DNA of 64,000 bases. Origin: Cristatella mucedo. Its lineage: Eukaryota > Bryozoa > Phylactolaemata > Cristatellidae. The first letter of the stretch is position 1. Each line of letters begins with the position of its first letter. The notes below the pieces were generated by a model, which was not told the origin of the DNA, did no database searches, and saw nothing but the letters and a program-made list of their open reading frames with translations. This document shows positions 21,891 to 34,649 of this stretch, one piece after another. Location of the stretch: the NCBI GenBank assembly GCA_009760855.2, contig WPIO01000011.1, positions 603,501 to 667,500 of the forward strand. Direction: 5' to 3'. Both the position numbers and the translations under genes were made by a program.

Positions 21891-22128
21891 TTCGTCCTCG
21901 ATGTGCTTATGCGTGCTGACACTGTTCATGCTGCCACTAACCACATTTGCATGCTGACCCAGTGCATGTAACCCCTAACCATGTTATTCATTTTGTTTGT
22001 TTTTCAAGCATGATTTTACTTACTATTCTATTGCGTATCACTTTGCAGCAAATGTAAAGCGCCTAGAAAGAGATTAAGTTCTCTGAGGGCGCTTTATCAA
22101 GTGCAATATTATTATTATTATTATTATT
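20467..22128 (+). mobile_element. LINE family A, young 5'-truncated copy nested in family C
   Basis: The best-preserved LINE of the window. It starts inside the RT domain, keeps an uninterrupted frame to the stop at 21890, then has a 3' UTR, the hairpin at 22056-22093 and a pure (ATT)n tail. It lacks the endonuclease and N-terminal RT, so it cannot move on its own. It splits the family C copy, and I see no clear target-site duplication. Confidence 0.9.
22056..22093 (+). other. LINE family A 3' hairpin
   Basis: AAAGCGCC pairs with GGCGCTTT, and an inner AGAGA pairs with TCTCT around a TTAAGT loop. An (ATT)n tail follows. Most family A copies and the SINE1 copies share this structure. In the eel UnaL2/UnaSINE1 pair a comparable shared 3' hairpin is what the RT recognises. 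Confidence 0.75.
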
Positions 22129-22549
22129 GTGTGATTCTTCGTCTGGTTGGAGTAGATCTGATAGATAGGCTGGAGCCGAGAATGAAGGGACCTATTAGTA
22201 AGTGATAGAAACTTGAAGTTAATAAGCTGCTTGAATGGGAATCAGTGCAGGTCGGTGAGAAGTGGTGTGATGTGGCAACTGCGACGCTCACGACAGACGC
22301 CTAGCTGCACAGTTTCGCACCAACTGCAAGCTTCTGATTGCACAGGCCAGTAGTTCAATAAGCAGTGAGTCATAGAAGTCAAGACGGGATATCACACATG
22401 CATGGACCAATTTAGACGCAGACGCAATTTCGACCAATTTAGTATCCCTGTCTAAGCAAGCCTAAATTTCAGTAATTTTCTGTAGCTCAAAGTAGGCAGA
22501 CTTGTGGAGCCGATGCGGTCTTATAATTAAAGGTTACTTCAGAACAGGA
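22129..22549 (-). mobile_element. LINE family C, continuation (right half)
   Basis: Resumes at the base where the left half (20467) stopped: TGTGTGATTC...GGAGTAGATCTGATAGATAG matches the uninterrupted family C copy at 31060-31110. The minus strand shows the ADLHWLP-type region with several small deletions. Confidence 0.8.
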
Positions 22550-22849
22550 CAATGTAAACAGAGAAGGCTGTCTACCAAGAGCAATTTAGCCTACGCGTGG
22601 TGAACGCCCGTGAAAGCTAGCTAGACTTTCTATTACTTTCCTTTGTATTTGTATTGCAATAACGGGCGTGCTGGTGACGTGCAAAAGGATGTTCGCTTTA
22701 TCTTCAGATCACTTCAAACCGAATAAAAATAAAACTAGACCACAGCTCCTTTTGCAGCCCAAAGTTAAACTTTAAATTTAAATTTCAGAAGTCACAAACT
22801 TTGAGTGAGCTTATTCGAGGACTGACTAATGTTGCAACAATCCCAGAGG

Positions 22850-22853
<4 letters not shown>

Positions 22854-22940
<87 letters not shown>

Positions 22941-23013
22941 GGGAGAGAGAGATGGAAGAGAGAGGGGATGAGGAAGAGAGAGGGGGATGAGGAAGAGAGA
23001 GGGGGATGAGGAA
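22854..23013. repeat. (GA)n microsatellite and 17-18 bp tandem repeat
   Basis: Pure GA to 22939, then about three copies of a GGGGGATGAGGAAGAGAGA unit to 23013. Confidence 0.9.
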
Positions 23014-23189
23014 GAGAATGGGGAGGAAAGGAGAAATGGCGACGAAACAGGAAGTCTTACAAGGGAGAGATTGAAAGCGAGAACTCACAAGTGAGGAAGA
23101 GAATGGATGAGAGTGATAAAGAAAGAAGAATGCATTGCAGGTGAGCGAAATAGCACAGGGACGCCATATTTCCAAGCACAGCCTCGCTG

Positions 23190-24660
23190 CAGGGCGTGCG
23201 CTTGACTAGAGCGAGAGCGATTTAACTGACGGCTCCGTACCGACGATATCATCGGCCGCGCCCGGTTCGAGCGAATGATAAGTCATGAACCGTCGCTCCG
23301 AGAGCCGCTCGCGCACCGTCGCGAGCGCGTATCGCTAGGGCGGTGCTAGCTCCCCAAGCCGACTCCATCCCGGCCGCCGTATTCTCGCGACACTCACCCC
23401 ACGCCGCCGGCTAGCCTCGATACAAAAAGAAAAAAGAGGATAGGCCTTCGAGCGGCAGCGACCAGACGGCGCGTCGCCACCGCCGAGCAGCGCGGGCCGC
23501 CTGCGCGCGCGCGAGGCGCTCCATCGTTGCTGCGCCATCTGCCTTCGAATGGTCGGCTCGCATTTCCGCCGCCGAAGCTCCGTCGTGACCGTCGCTAGGC
23601 GGCGCTCCGTTCGCGGTCTGAGCGAGGCGGCGCGTCCAGCTGGCCGGCGCCAGCACTGGCCAGCCCGAGTGCGATCGTGCATTCGATTGGACGACGCAGC
23701 TGCTGCGTCGGCGTCGAAGCGAGAAATCTACCGCGAGTAGTAAAGCGTTCTCACCACGTCCGACGTTAGCCGCTACCAGGGCTACGGCGCGTGGCATTGC
23801 AGCGCATTACAGCGAGTATCGCACTCTGGCTGCGGCGCGTCGCTCGAAGTGAGCTGCTTGGCCTTCGACAAAAACCTGCCTCGAAATCGCACAGGCTGAG
23901 TGCTTGGACGACATTCGTCTGTGCTCTGGGTTTGCGGAAATGCTACATAGACTTCAAGCGCTTCAGATAAAGCGTGCATGATGATCGGGGTGGGGGACTG
24001 GTGGTGCTCTAAGGGTTCAAATACTACAGCCCAAGTTTCAGAAAAACGCAGGTGCTGAGACTAATATTTCGGTGCGGAGTTTTCTAGATTATGACGCAGC
24101 ACGGTCAAGAGTGCGATAATCTAGGAGCCATTCCTCTGGGTCGAGAGTTCGGAGTTTAGAATAGGGCGGTTCGCACCCTAAAGGTATCTCACAGCCTGCA
24201 TAAGAAAACGGAGAGGATTGGACATACTTTTTACGCATGCGGGGGGGGGGCTTTAATTCTTAACGCTAACCGGACGCAGTGAAACCTTCAGGCCAAAGTG
24301 CAACCTAAGGGAATGAGGCGGAAATGAGTCGGTGCATACGCGTGCAGCCGCGAGCATGCGACGGCGAGTGCGTCGGTCTGAGTGGCGACTGGGTGAGGCT
24401 CAGTTCAAATGAGGAGGCGGCGGCGGCGGCGGCATAGGCGGCGGTGATGAGGCCGTGGTACGCGTCGAGCAGCAGCGATCGTCGTGTCACTGGTGCGGCT
24501 GCCGCCGGCAATCAGAGCGTCCGAATTTCGTCGGCTGTACCGCCTTACCTCGAACGCCGTTATCGCCGAGAAGACGGCGCCGAGTCAATTAGCTGTCAAA
24601 GCGTTGCTGCGATTCGGCATTTGCAAACCACTCGCGGATAGTAGCATACTTAGATTAAGC
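23190..24660. other. GC- and CpG-rich region without recognised gene
   Basis: Two CpG-dense blocks (about 23190-23850 and 24300-24640) contain open frames on both strands, but none matches a family I know. A (GGC)n run at about 24415-24435 gives an alanine-rich minus reading (ITAAYAAAAAASS). It could be the promoter or first exon of an unidentified gene. Confidence 0.4.
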
Positions 24661-26280
24661 GAAATTAAATGAAGAGGAGCAGTGCTTAAGCGAATTACTG
24701 CAGCGCCTCGTTATTACGAACTTTAAGCTCGCCAGCTGACCTTGAACTGGAGACTGCTTACGACGTAGCCGAGAGAATCAGGCTTCAGTGCTTCGCAATG
24801 CATATTTCATAACATCAAATTTATGTAGGACTTCAGACCTGGCCGGCTTATAAGGTGAGAACCTGACCAAGCCCGAGGAGATGAAGTCACGACGCCTGTA
24901 ATGTTTTCTACATTGAATACAGCAAAGTCATTACAGTAATCATAGACGAATTATGAATGCAAATAAGTTGGGAACGTTAGCTATTATAAGCTTGTGACGA
25001 GTCTGCTTGAAGGCACCTGCCGCACCAGCTTTAATATAGAGACGACCCTTTTCGATTTCGCGAGCTGGCGACAATACTATTTGTGGAATTTCCCGCCCTC
25101 CATCTTTGCCACTTGCTACTTTACGAGCATCAGGTCCGTACGCGTTGCGAGCAGAGGGCCGCTAAATGAGTAAGGAAGGTTACGCCGACACGACATTATT
25201 CGTGTTACCGCTTTACATTTGTCGTTTTAACTATACTAAAGAAGTAAGATGTTTGCAAACTGATGCCCGCACACCTCACGCTTGATGAGCTATATATAGA
25301 CGGAGCCGCTGAAAAAATAGCTTGCTGCCTTAACGATTGGCATTCCATGAGGAAATCTTGTGGGGCACCGAGCAATGAGTTGAGCTTTCTCGACCGGCAG
25401 AGATTCATGGCACTCACCATCACAAATTCCGAAAATTTTAGCATCTGCTGTGACTGCTTGCAGCTCCCTTCTTATCCTGATCTACTGATCAAAATGCTGG
25501 GCTAAATGCGGTTCAAAGCAGTGCAGCTGCTTCAAATAGGGCACGAATGCATGACCATGGTCCAAGAAACTTACAATAACTACAATCGTTCACCTTTCCT
25601 CACGCTGCTACCATTAACAGATAGTGAATGCTAGGCTGTAAGCACGGTCATTAGCTACAGAAGAATATTTTAAGCGAGCCAACTTCGTATCGCCATCCAA
25701 ACTTAAGCCATTGGCGTCTTCACCATTTGATTTTTAGTCGCTTAGAGTAGAGTTTAGTGTATTAAATCTTTCGGCATTTCTCCGGAAATAAAACAACAGC
25801 AAAATGCCGAAAATTCGCATGGTATCAAGCAAACGGTAGGGAACTGCGGTTGAAGTCTAATGATCGGGAAGTGAGAAACTTAATGGGGTAGACTGATAAG
25901 GGTCGAGTTATATGCAAATAAAATATACGCTGCCTCTACTAAAAGATGCGTGTCTCGCTTCCACGACAGAACATTTAGGAGGCTGACCAAAGTTCGTATA
26001 CCAAACTTAAGATCCACGAGAAGCGACACGTGCGATTAGTCACATGTTAGATGCTGGTCTTAGCCCGTCTGACGGCGCGATGCAATATCTGTCAGGCGAC
26101 AATCGTCGGGGACGCATCTCGTCAGTTCATTTGCCTTTTTCTCTCAAGTATTCGGCTAGAAGAAAAGAAGCCTATGCGGTGAAAACAGCTGTGACAGCCA
26201 CGGAAGCCGGAGCGTGTGAACGACATGGTGCTCTGCCAGTGCCCCAGACATCCACCTGACACGGACTTTCGGAAGCTAAC
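24661..26280. other. Unassigned sequence
   Basis: No repeat family or gene recognised. An 80-codon plus frame at 25263-25505 has no similarity that I recognise. Confidence 0.45.
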
Positions 26281-27240
<960 letters not shown>

Positions 27241-27249
27241 ACAGTACCA

Positions 27250-28480
27250 AATATATTTAAACAATTAGCAGGTACAAAATCACAATAAAGAAGCGTAGCA
27301 GTATTAATGGTTCTCTCCTTACTCAGCAACCATGGCGGTAGAAGTTCATAAATCGGTTTGCATTATTAAATTTATTTTAACTTTTAAGCATGCTTATTGC
27401 GAAAATTTCATAACTGGCTTCGGGCATAAAGTTGGCGATTAGGTTCGATGAACATAATCGCGGGTTGTTGCATTTTTAAGGACCTGCTTCATAATTATCC
27501 AAATATGACTTCATTGTCACTCATGAAAGTTTTTTCAAAGGAAAACTTAAATGTTTTCCTTACTCTGGTTAGTGAGCATGCTCGTAGCACCTGCACCGAT
27601 AGTTATTCACTCAAAACTCTCGCGTTGGCAACTATCGAGCAGTGAGTCCAGACCAGCTTTAAGATTTTAAAACCTGAATGCTAAATACAATAGCCGAATC
27701 TAGATCAACCTCTTAAACCCGATGATGACTCTCGGCGACCATTCTACACAAGTCAAGCCCAGTCAAGTAGAGCGTTTACTGAGGCATAGGGTCAGCTTCG
27801 AGCACGTTTTCCCACCATTTTGTACTAGCAATTCTGCTGCTCCAGGCTAGAGTAAATTGGGCTTCGGGACTCGTGAAAGTAAAAGGCTCTTTCGATCATT
27901 ATTGCTGCGGTTACTTGGGAAGCTACTTGGGAGTAGATCGTACACACAAATGTGCCCCACTGCATTCAGGGCCCACAGTCACAGACACTCTGGTGGAGAG
28001 ATGCAGTAACACCTTCCGATTGAGCTTTGTTTAAGATACTAGCCACTACGACCAAAATAAACGCAAGCGACCAAAGGACGCATTCTTTTTTGTCTAAGGC
28101 AGTAGCTGCAAATGGAAGGTCTGAACTGAGGTCGTGTATGCTCTGCACAGACCGCTAGCCTAACTTGACCTTTTTTGCATCTACCAAGATATGTAGACTC
28201 CGTAAAGCGACATAGGGAACTGTGTGGCAGAAGAACGCTTACCTAGTTTCTCCGTGGCCTCCACACAGATGCTGGGGTACATAGTCTCGGCATACGAAGT
28301 GAAGAGGATGTGAGTGTGAGTTCGTACCAGAATAAGGCCACGCTGACCCTGCAACAATCCGCAGCTAGACTTTCTCGGACTTCGATAATAGCAGACATTA
28401 GCTTTTGGCTTCGATCCTTTACAAAAGCAAGCAGCAGTTCTTGTTTTCCTTAGGATCAAAATTTTGTTATTGAGCGTTCA
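27250..28480. other. Unassigned sequence with one exon-like stretch
   Basis: Nothing recognised except the candidate exon at 28243-28348. Confidence 0.5.
28243..28348 (-). CDS. Candidate internal exon of an unidentified gene
   Basis: On the minus strand, an acceptor (GGATTGTTGCAG) is followed by 35 open codons plus one base and a strong donor GTAAGCG. The peptide includes [20 protein letters not shown] and [10 protein letters not shown], which looks like an ordinary helical protein but matches no family I can name. No partner exon was found, so it may be chance. Confidence 0.25.
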
Positions 28481-28481
28481 T

Positions 28482-28622
28482 CGCCGAGCTGGTTTGGTCT
28501 AGCAGTTAAGGTGCTCGCCCCAACCAAGGTCTGACTGAGGTCATGGGCTCGAGCCCCGAGGCATATGTGAAGCGCCTGAATAGAGATTAAGTTCTCTTAG
28601 GGCGCTATATAAATGAATGTTT
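28482..28622 (+). mobile_element. tRNA-derived SINE1 (best copy)
   Basis: The tRNA-like head has a box A-like TAGCAGTTAAGG (28500-28511) and a box B-like GGCTCGAGCCC (28546-28556). From 28569 on, the element has the same 3' hairpin as LINE family A (AGCGCC...AGAGATTAAGTTCTCT...GGCGCT). Other copies: 46368, 50945, 51103, 59050 and 60194. Confidence 0.85.
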
Positions 28623-28999
28623 CTTTTTCAAGCTGGTCACCTGGAAAAGCAAGCATTGGTAATTCGTCGATAAAACGTAAATATGACGTGCTATTTGACT
28701 CTGCCTTCGCGATATCGTCCATAAATTATAATGGATTCGCGATCAGTACGGCTGACATCTCTGAATAATCAAGCTAACTCAAGGCAAAGAATTAGGCCAG
28801 TAACGTCAATAGGAGACATACAGCCCTGGATGTAGTGTATACATGTGCTCGCGTGTCTAAGAGAATACATCATGTTACAATTTAGTGGTCAAATTAATTC
28901 TCGCCCATCTCTCGTGGGATGAACCCACCTTAAGTACCAGCAGATACCGGTGAGAGAATCCACCTAATCAACTATAATGATGCTTCATGAAATTTGAGT

Positions 29000-29400
29000 T
29001 ATCAGTTAGTCTTTGCGAGTCATGAAACACTTAAGGCATCGAATCTACTTAAGGATTCTGTCCGACTTACCTGTCACTTCACTCGCACCAGCTTACATAT
29101 TCGACCTGCTTGCACCTGCAGTGTGCTCTAGCTTACATATTCGACCTGCTTGCAAATGCAGTGTGCTCTTGAACCATCCGCTCCTTGGCTTCCCGTCGTT
29201 TCGCCATTCCTCTAACTGCATACAAGTCTTTCGGTTATCAGGTCTTCATTTCGTTTGCACCGAACATCATAAAATCGCTTCCTGATTCAATCACTGCCTG
29301 CATTGGCTTTGCATAATTTAAATTTCAGCTAAAGAATAACGTATTGTGTCAGCTTTGTGCTCTTTTATTTCCACGATTCAGTGCTGCTACTTACCAGGGA
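29000..29400 (+). mobile_element. Degenerate LINE (family E-like) C-terminal remnant
   Basis: Encodes PVTSLAPAYIFDLLAPAVC, similar to the [13 protein letters not shown] region. It includes a 45-bp tandem duplication (the AGCTTACATATTCGACCTGC block occurs twice, 29091 and 29130). Related to the copy at 55985. Confidence 0.5.
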
Positions 29401-29429
29401 GTCAAGCTAACCAGTGGCTAAGAGTAATA

Positions 29430-29490
29430 ATATAATCATAATAATAATAATAAATTTTGATAGTGCCCTCAGAGAACTGAATCTCCCGAG
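29430..29490 (-). mobile_element. LINE family C 3' tail (left part of a nested pair)
   Basis: (AAT)n tail plus hairpin, cut at about 29490 by the family A insertion. The sequence resumes at 30756. Confidence 0.75.
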
Positions 29491-30755
29491 TATTGAAGTG
29501 AATGGACAAAGATCATCTGAAGTACCTCTGAAATATGGAGTACCTCAGGGCTCAGTGCTAGGTCCGGTTCTTTTCACGGTTTATACTCTGCCTCTTGCTG
29601 ATGTGATTGCCAAGCACAATCTAGGCTTTCACTTCTATGCGGATGACACTCAGTTGTACCTTTGCTTTGATCCCTCCCAGCCTTCGAGCACCTCAAATTC
29701 TCTAAACTCACTAGCTGCATGCATTGATGACATCCGCACATGGATGGCAGCAAATTTTCTAAAACTTAACGATGATAAAACTAACTTACTAGTCATGGGC
29801 AAACCCAGTGTGATTCAGAGATTGGAAAGGCTGACTCTCAAAATTGGCTCTGCCAGCATATCTCCTGTTGAATCAGCTCGAAATCTAGGTGTCATATTCC
29901 ATAGCGACCTCTCGTTAGACGACCATATCAGCTCCACAGTCAAATCCGCCTCTTTTCAGCTTCATAACATTGCTAAAATTAGGGCTTGTTTAGATAAAGA
30001 TACCACATCTAAGTTGGTCCATGCATTCGTGACATCCCGTCTCGACTTCTGCAACTCGCTGCTTACTGGCCTACCAGCATGTGCGATCAGGCGATTGCAG
30101 CTGGTGCAAAACTCTGCAGCTAGGCTTGTCTGTCGTGAGCGTCGCAGTTGCCACATTACTCCACTTCTCGCCGACCTGCACTGGCTACCAGTCAAGCAAC
30201 GGATTGACTTCAAGGTTTTGTCGCTCACTTTTAGGTCCCTTCATTCTATGGCTCCAGCCTATCTGTCAGATATACTACCCCATCAGGCCAAGCATCGTAC
30301 CACCCGCTTTTCGGAATCCAACTGTCTAGAAAAACCTCATACAAACCTTAAATCCTTTGGAGACCGTGCATTTAGTTCATATGCTCCCAAAGCCTGGAAC
30401 TGCCTCCCGACCTGCGTCAGAACATCCCATGACCTGACCACATTTAAAAAGAACCTAAAAACACACCTATTTAGGACAGCATTTAGTGGGTCCCTGTGAT
30501 TTGTCCTTGATGTGCTTATGCTGACATTATTGCTTATTGCTGACACTGTGCATGCTGCCACTAACCACATTTGCATGCTGACCCTGTGCATGTCACCCCT
30601 AACCATATTATTAATTTCGTCTGTTTTTCAAGCATGATTTTACTTACCATTCAATTGCATTTCACTTTACAGCAAATGTAAAGCGCCTAGAGAGAGATTA
30701 AGTTCTCTGAGGGCGCTTTATCAAGTGAATTATTATTGTTATTATTATTATTATT
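29491..30755 (+). mobile_element. LINE family A, young 5'-truncated copy nested in family C
   Basis: An open frame of about 338 element codons (to 30499) from VNGQRSSEVPLKYGVPQGSV to TAFSGSL, with YADDTQLY. It is followed by the 3' UTR, hairpin (about 30680-30720) and (ATT)n tail. By eye it differs from the 20.5-kb copy at about 20 of 340 residues. Confidence 0.9.
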
Positions 30756-32030
30756 AGGCACTTTATAGGTGCTGTATAGAAAGCATTACCAAATTATCGA
30801 CGGTAACATCCGCAAGCACCAGGCATAGTGTAAGCAGGTACATGCACAAAAACGACGAGCCACAAAGATCCACCAAATACTGTACTGAACAGATGAATTT
30901 CAAGCTTCTCTTTAAATGACGTCGTGTCAGGGGACGTTGTGACGTGCTTTGGTAGTACGGTACAGGCTTTGGGAGCATAGGAACTAGACGTGCGGTCTCG
31001 AACGGTTTTCAATCTCGTACGAGGTATCGCTAAACGATTCAAGTCAGAACAGCAGGTTGTGCGATTAATCGCCTGGTGGTGGAGTAATTCTGATAGATAG
31101 GCTGAAGCCAAAGATTGAATGGACCTAAAAGTAAGTGACAGAACCTTGACGCCGACACCCTGCTTGATCAGTAGCCAGTGCAGGTCGGCAAGAAGTGATG
31201 TGGAAACGGCGACGGTCACGACAGACAAGCCTAGCTGCCGAGTTTAACACCAACTACAAGCCCATGATTGCATATGATGCTCGGAGACCAGCAATCCGTG
31301 TGTTACAGAAGACGAGACGGGATGTCACAAATGTATGGACTAATTTGAATGTAGTTTCCCTGTCTAAGCAAGCCCAAATTCCCACAACGTTGTGCAGTTA
31401 AAAGTAGGCAGACTTGACTGTGGAGCCGATGTGGTCGTCTAACGAAAGGTAATTTTGGAACAGGACACCTAGACTACGTGCACATTCAACAGGAGATAAG
31501 CACACCGAGCCAATTTTGAGCGTTAGGTTTTCCAATTTATGAATCATACTTGTTTCGCCCATAACTAGTTGGTTTGCTTTGTCGTCATTAAATTTAATAA
31601 GGTTTGCTGTCATCCATATGCGGATGTCATCACACATACAACAAGGGTGTCTAGTGAATTCGACGTGCTGGAAGGCTAGGAGGCATCAAAGCAAAGATAC
31701 AATTGAGTGCCTTCTGCATAGAAGTGAAAGCCTAGATTGTTCTTGGCGATCACATCGTCAAGAAAGAGAGAGTACAAACTTGAAAGGAAGCGGTTCGAGA
31801 ATAGAGCCCTGAAGTACTTCGTACTTAAGTGGTACTTTGGATTATCTTCGAGTCCATTCACACCGATACTCTGGCGTCTCCCGCTGAGGTAGAACCTGAG
31901 CCATTGTAGTGCAGTGCCAGTGATGTCCAGGCAAGATGAGAGACGCTCGAGAAAGACTTTGTGATCAACAGTGTCGAATGCTGCAGAAATATCAATCAGA
32001 ACAAGCTGAGTGACCTTAACTAAACCTCCG
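30756..32030 (-). mobile_element. LINE family C, RT region (right part)
   Basis: The continuation of the tail at 29430-29490. Minus-strand frames encode SYAPKA, LADLHWLLIKQ, IRIWMTANLIKFNDDKA, YAEGTQLYLCFDAS and LIDISAAFDTVDHKVFLERL. Here the RT DD motif reads YAEG, so the enzyme is dead, and frames are interrupted. It ends abruptly at the family B fragment at 32031. Confidence 0.85.
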
Positions 32031-32365
32031 CTCAAAGACCAATGGCGACAGAAGCTTTTGCTCTGCAGGTGCTAGGCAGTGGAACTCACTTCAGCGAACC
32101 CTACTCATGAACAATCACTCTTCTGCTGCCGACTATGGCTCATCCTTTTCGAGTTGCCCTGAACCGCTGCTTCTACGCTACTGTCTAACTCAACCGTTCC
32201 ACTGACTCTGCTATGCTCCCACTTTCTCTTTGTTGCGTGAGATGAAGTCTTGTGGCTACCAAATGCGTACCGAAAACAGCTTAGGCTGTGAGTGCGCTAT
32301 ACACAACTCTCGTGCGTAAGTAACACCAATAGTCTTTGTGGCGTTATAGACGGAGATAATTACTT
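32031..32365 (+). mobile_element. LINE family B 3' end
   Basis: Starts at CTCAAAGACCAATGGCGACA (as LKTVGDRS of the 3.2-kb copy) and ends in the family B terminus. It is joined base-to-base to the 5' side of the minus-strand family C copy. Confidence 0.8.
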
Positions 32366-32684
32366 AGGGCCGGTCCATCAGAGGCAAACTGTTCTCTATA
32401 ATTTGGAATTAAAGCCACAGTTACGTGAAGTTATTTTGGAAATGGCAGACGTATGGCCGTTCGAATGTGTAAATAGGCTGGCCGATCTGGGCCATTAGAG
32501 TGCGTTGCACGAGAACACACGTGCGAAATTGAGTGAAACTTGGTAGGTAAAACCGTGACACCGATCTATATAATTTGGAATAAAAACCGCAGTGGTCCAA
32601 CGTTATTGTTAATATGCCAGCTGTATCGCAGTTATTTGTGGGATCCAAAACACTCCAGTTAACCCAGGAGATGAGGTGATGAGG

Positions 32685-32870
32685 ATTGCATGCTGACCCT
32701 GAGCATGTGACCCCTAACCATATTATTCATTTTGTTTGTTTTTCAAGCATGATTTTACTTACCATTCAATTGCATTTCCCTTTGCAGCAAATGTAAAGTG
32801 CCTAGAAAGAGATTAAGTTCTCTGAGGGCGCTTTATCAAGTGCATTTTTATTATTATTATTAGGTGCTAG
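32685..32870 (+). mobile_element. LINE family A 3' end
   Basis: 3' UTR from GCATGCTGACCC to the hairpin and (ATT)n tail. The left outer arm has a C-to-T change that keeps a G-U pair. Confidence 0.85.
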
Positions 32871-32871
32871 A

Positions 32872-33020
32872 TCCCTACGACCAGAGTAGTGGGTTCAAAT
32901 CCACCAGCGGGCAATCATGTAATGCCAATGCCAACTGCAAGTGGTGGTAATAGCCGTTATAGCTCTTCTGTCGATATAAAAAACGAAGCTGATAAATCAG
33001 CTAATATTTTATTGTATTAT
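32872..33020 (+). mobile_element. tRNA-derived SINE2
   Basis: Box B-like GGGTTCAAATC, then the SINE2 body (GTGGTGGTAATAGCCGTTAT, GCTCTTCTGTCGATAT). It starts directly in the (ATT)n tail of the LINE to its left. Confidence 0.7.
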
Positions 33021-34339
33021 TACTTTAGTTGCTAATTAAACCCAAGATTTGCACATTAACCTCTTAGCTGTCTGTGAATTTATATGTCTTACTAGTAGGT
33101 GATCAATGGTGCCATTAGAGGAGGGCAGTCATCGGCCAATTCTTAAGAAGCACCAGGAACTTCCGCTACAGGAATGAAGCTATGAGCTTAACTTATTTTG
33201 AGATACATTTGCGAATTTTCCTCGTAACGGTTTTCTTTTGCAAGGTTGAAATCTTGAACCTTTCGCAAAAGATTCTGTCAGAGATCAAATAAGCATCGAA
33301 CTAGCTTCGCTCCGGGAAAGATGGTTGAACAGTCATTCTGATTGGCTTTCTCAAAATGTGACATGATCTTTGCCGGATTCAGAGTTTGCATTATTAAAGC
33401 ATGACGAAAATAAACTTACTATTACTACTTTCACACCAGCCGCACAATGCCTAATCTGCTTCTTTTTAGCATAGTAGAGGTAGTTGATTTGGAAGACAGC
33501 AAGCAGGTTAAATCAATTAAATCATGTACCTAAAAATATTAATATAGTTGAGTGCTTTTTCCGTTCTCGCATTAGTCGGGGTTGCTAGAATTGTACATTT
33601 TTGTTGGTGCGCTTTTGCCGGCAGGCTTGTGTCCTTCGCGCCTTTGTCTGGATGCCGATTCGGGTCCCGGGGACAAGCCGAAGACAGCACAGCCAGCATC
33701 CAACATACAAGGCTAGGTTGTCTAACAATACACGAAACAGCAAATATGTCCAGAATCCACAGCTCTTTGCTGTGGCTTTTGACGCGGGACAAACTCTTTT
33801 AAATGCTTAAATCAGTCCTTAAAATTCGGCCACAGGCTTTTTTTGCTAAAGGAACTTCAGCAGCTCGTGGTGTACTAATGGTTTCAATAAAAGGTTCTCG
33901 CTTAACCTGCCAGGTCTCAATGCTTCAGGTTATTCTTGTCTGGCTCAATTCTGCACTCGCTTCCTTAGTTCCTCTCATTAACAGAAAGTTCGCTAACCTC
34001 TTCTTGCGTCATAAGGCTGATGGAAAAATATGCTATGCTTATTGGGTCACTACAAGCGGTGCGTACCTCCACATTCATTGGATATTAGTTTTTAGTTTTC
34101 CCGATGATGGTTCTCGTAGACTATTTCAGTCTAAATCGACATTGCACATCGTTACTTACTTGTTCAAGCTTTACTACTATTTTGGAAAAACTATATTTAT
34201 TTCATGGTTACCCGACGGTGGCAGTAAGTTTCCTAGTCAAGCAACTATAGCCTTGCTGTTGCGTTTCTGACTATCCACTTTAATATACTAGGACCGTCAT
34301 TTCTTAAGGTAAGGTTATTTAAAAGTCTCATATATAGAG
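33021..34339. other. Unassigned sequence
   Basis: Nothing recognised. The 155-codon plus frame at 33803-34270 has no recognisable domain. Confidence 0.5.
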
Positions 34340-34470
34340 AGAGAGACAGAAGACTCTTCACAGTTATCACAACCGATTTCGGTGGTCAGTAAAGGGCTGA
34401 CAACTGCTGGATTCGAGCCTACGATCTGGTTCGTAAAGAGTGAGCACCTTATCCTCGGGCTAAGATATGG
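34340..34470 (-). mobile_element. tRNA-derived SINE2, degraded
   Basis: Box B-like complement (GATTCGAGCC) and matching head (GAGCACCTTATCCTCGGGCT). Confidence 0.55.
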
Positions 34471-34649
34471 ATCCCTGTATCAAGCAGCTTACACTTGCAC
34501 TGGTCTCCCCAATACCTCCCCCCCCATACTGATTCCTCAATAACGTAGGAAAGGATCTCAACGGTAGGATCGTGGCCTATGCAGCACAAGGGAAAAAGCA
34601 CATAGCTGCACAGAATTACACCTTAGTAACCACTGTCACGTTTATAATA

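Noticed and set aside
24305-24511. Alanine-rich minus-strand frame (DAYHGLITAAYAAAAAASS)
   Set aside because: Recalls low-complexity tails of RNA-binding proteins, but it is produced by a GGC run in a CpG-rich block and no domain supports it.
28482-28570. Functional tRNA gene
   Set aside because: Box A/B-like text is present, but the cloverleaf is not complete and the same head is repeated with a LINE-type tail. It is a SINE.
33803-34270. 155-codon plus-strand open frame
   Set aside because: No recognisable domain, no splice context or promoter, AT-rich composition like its surroundings. Likely chance.
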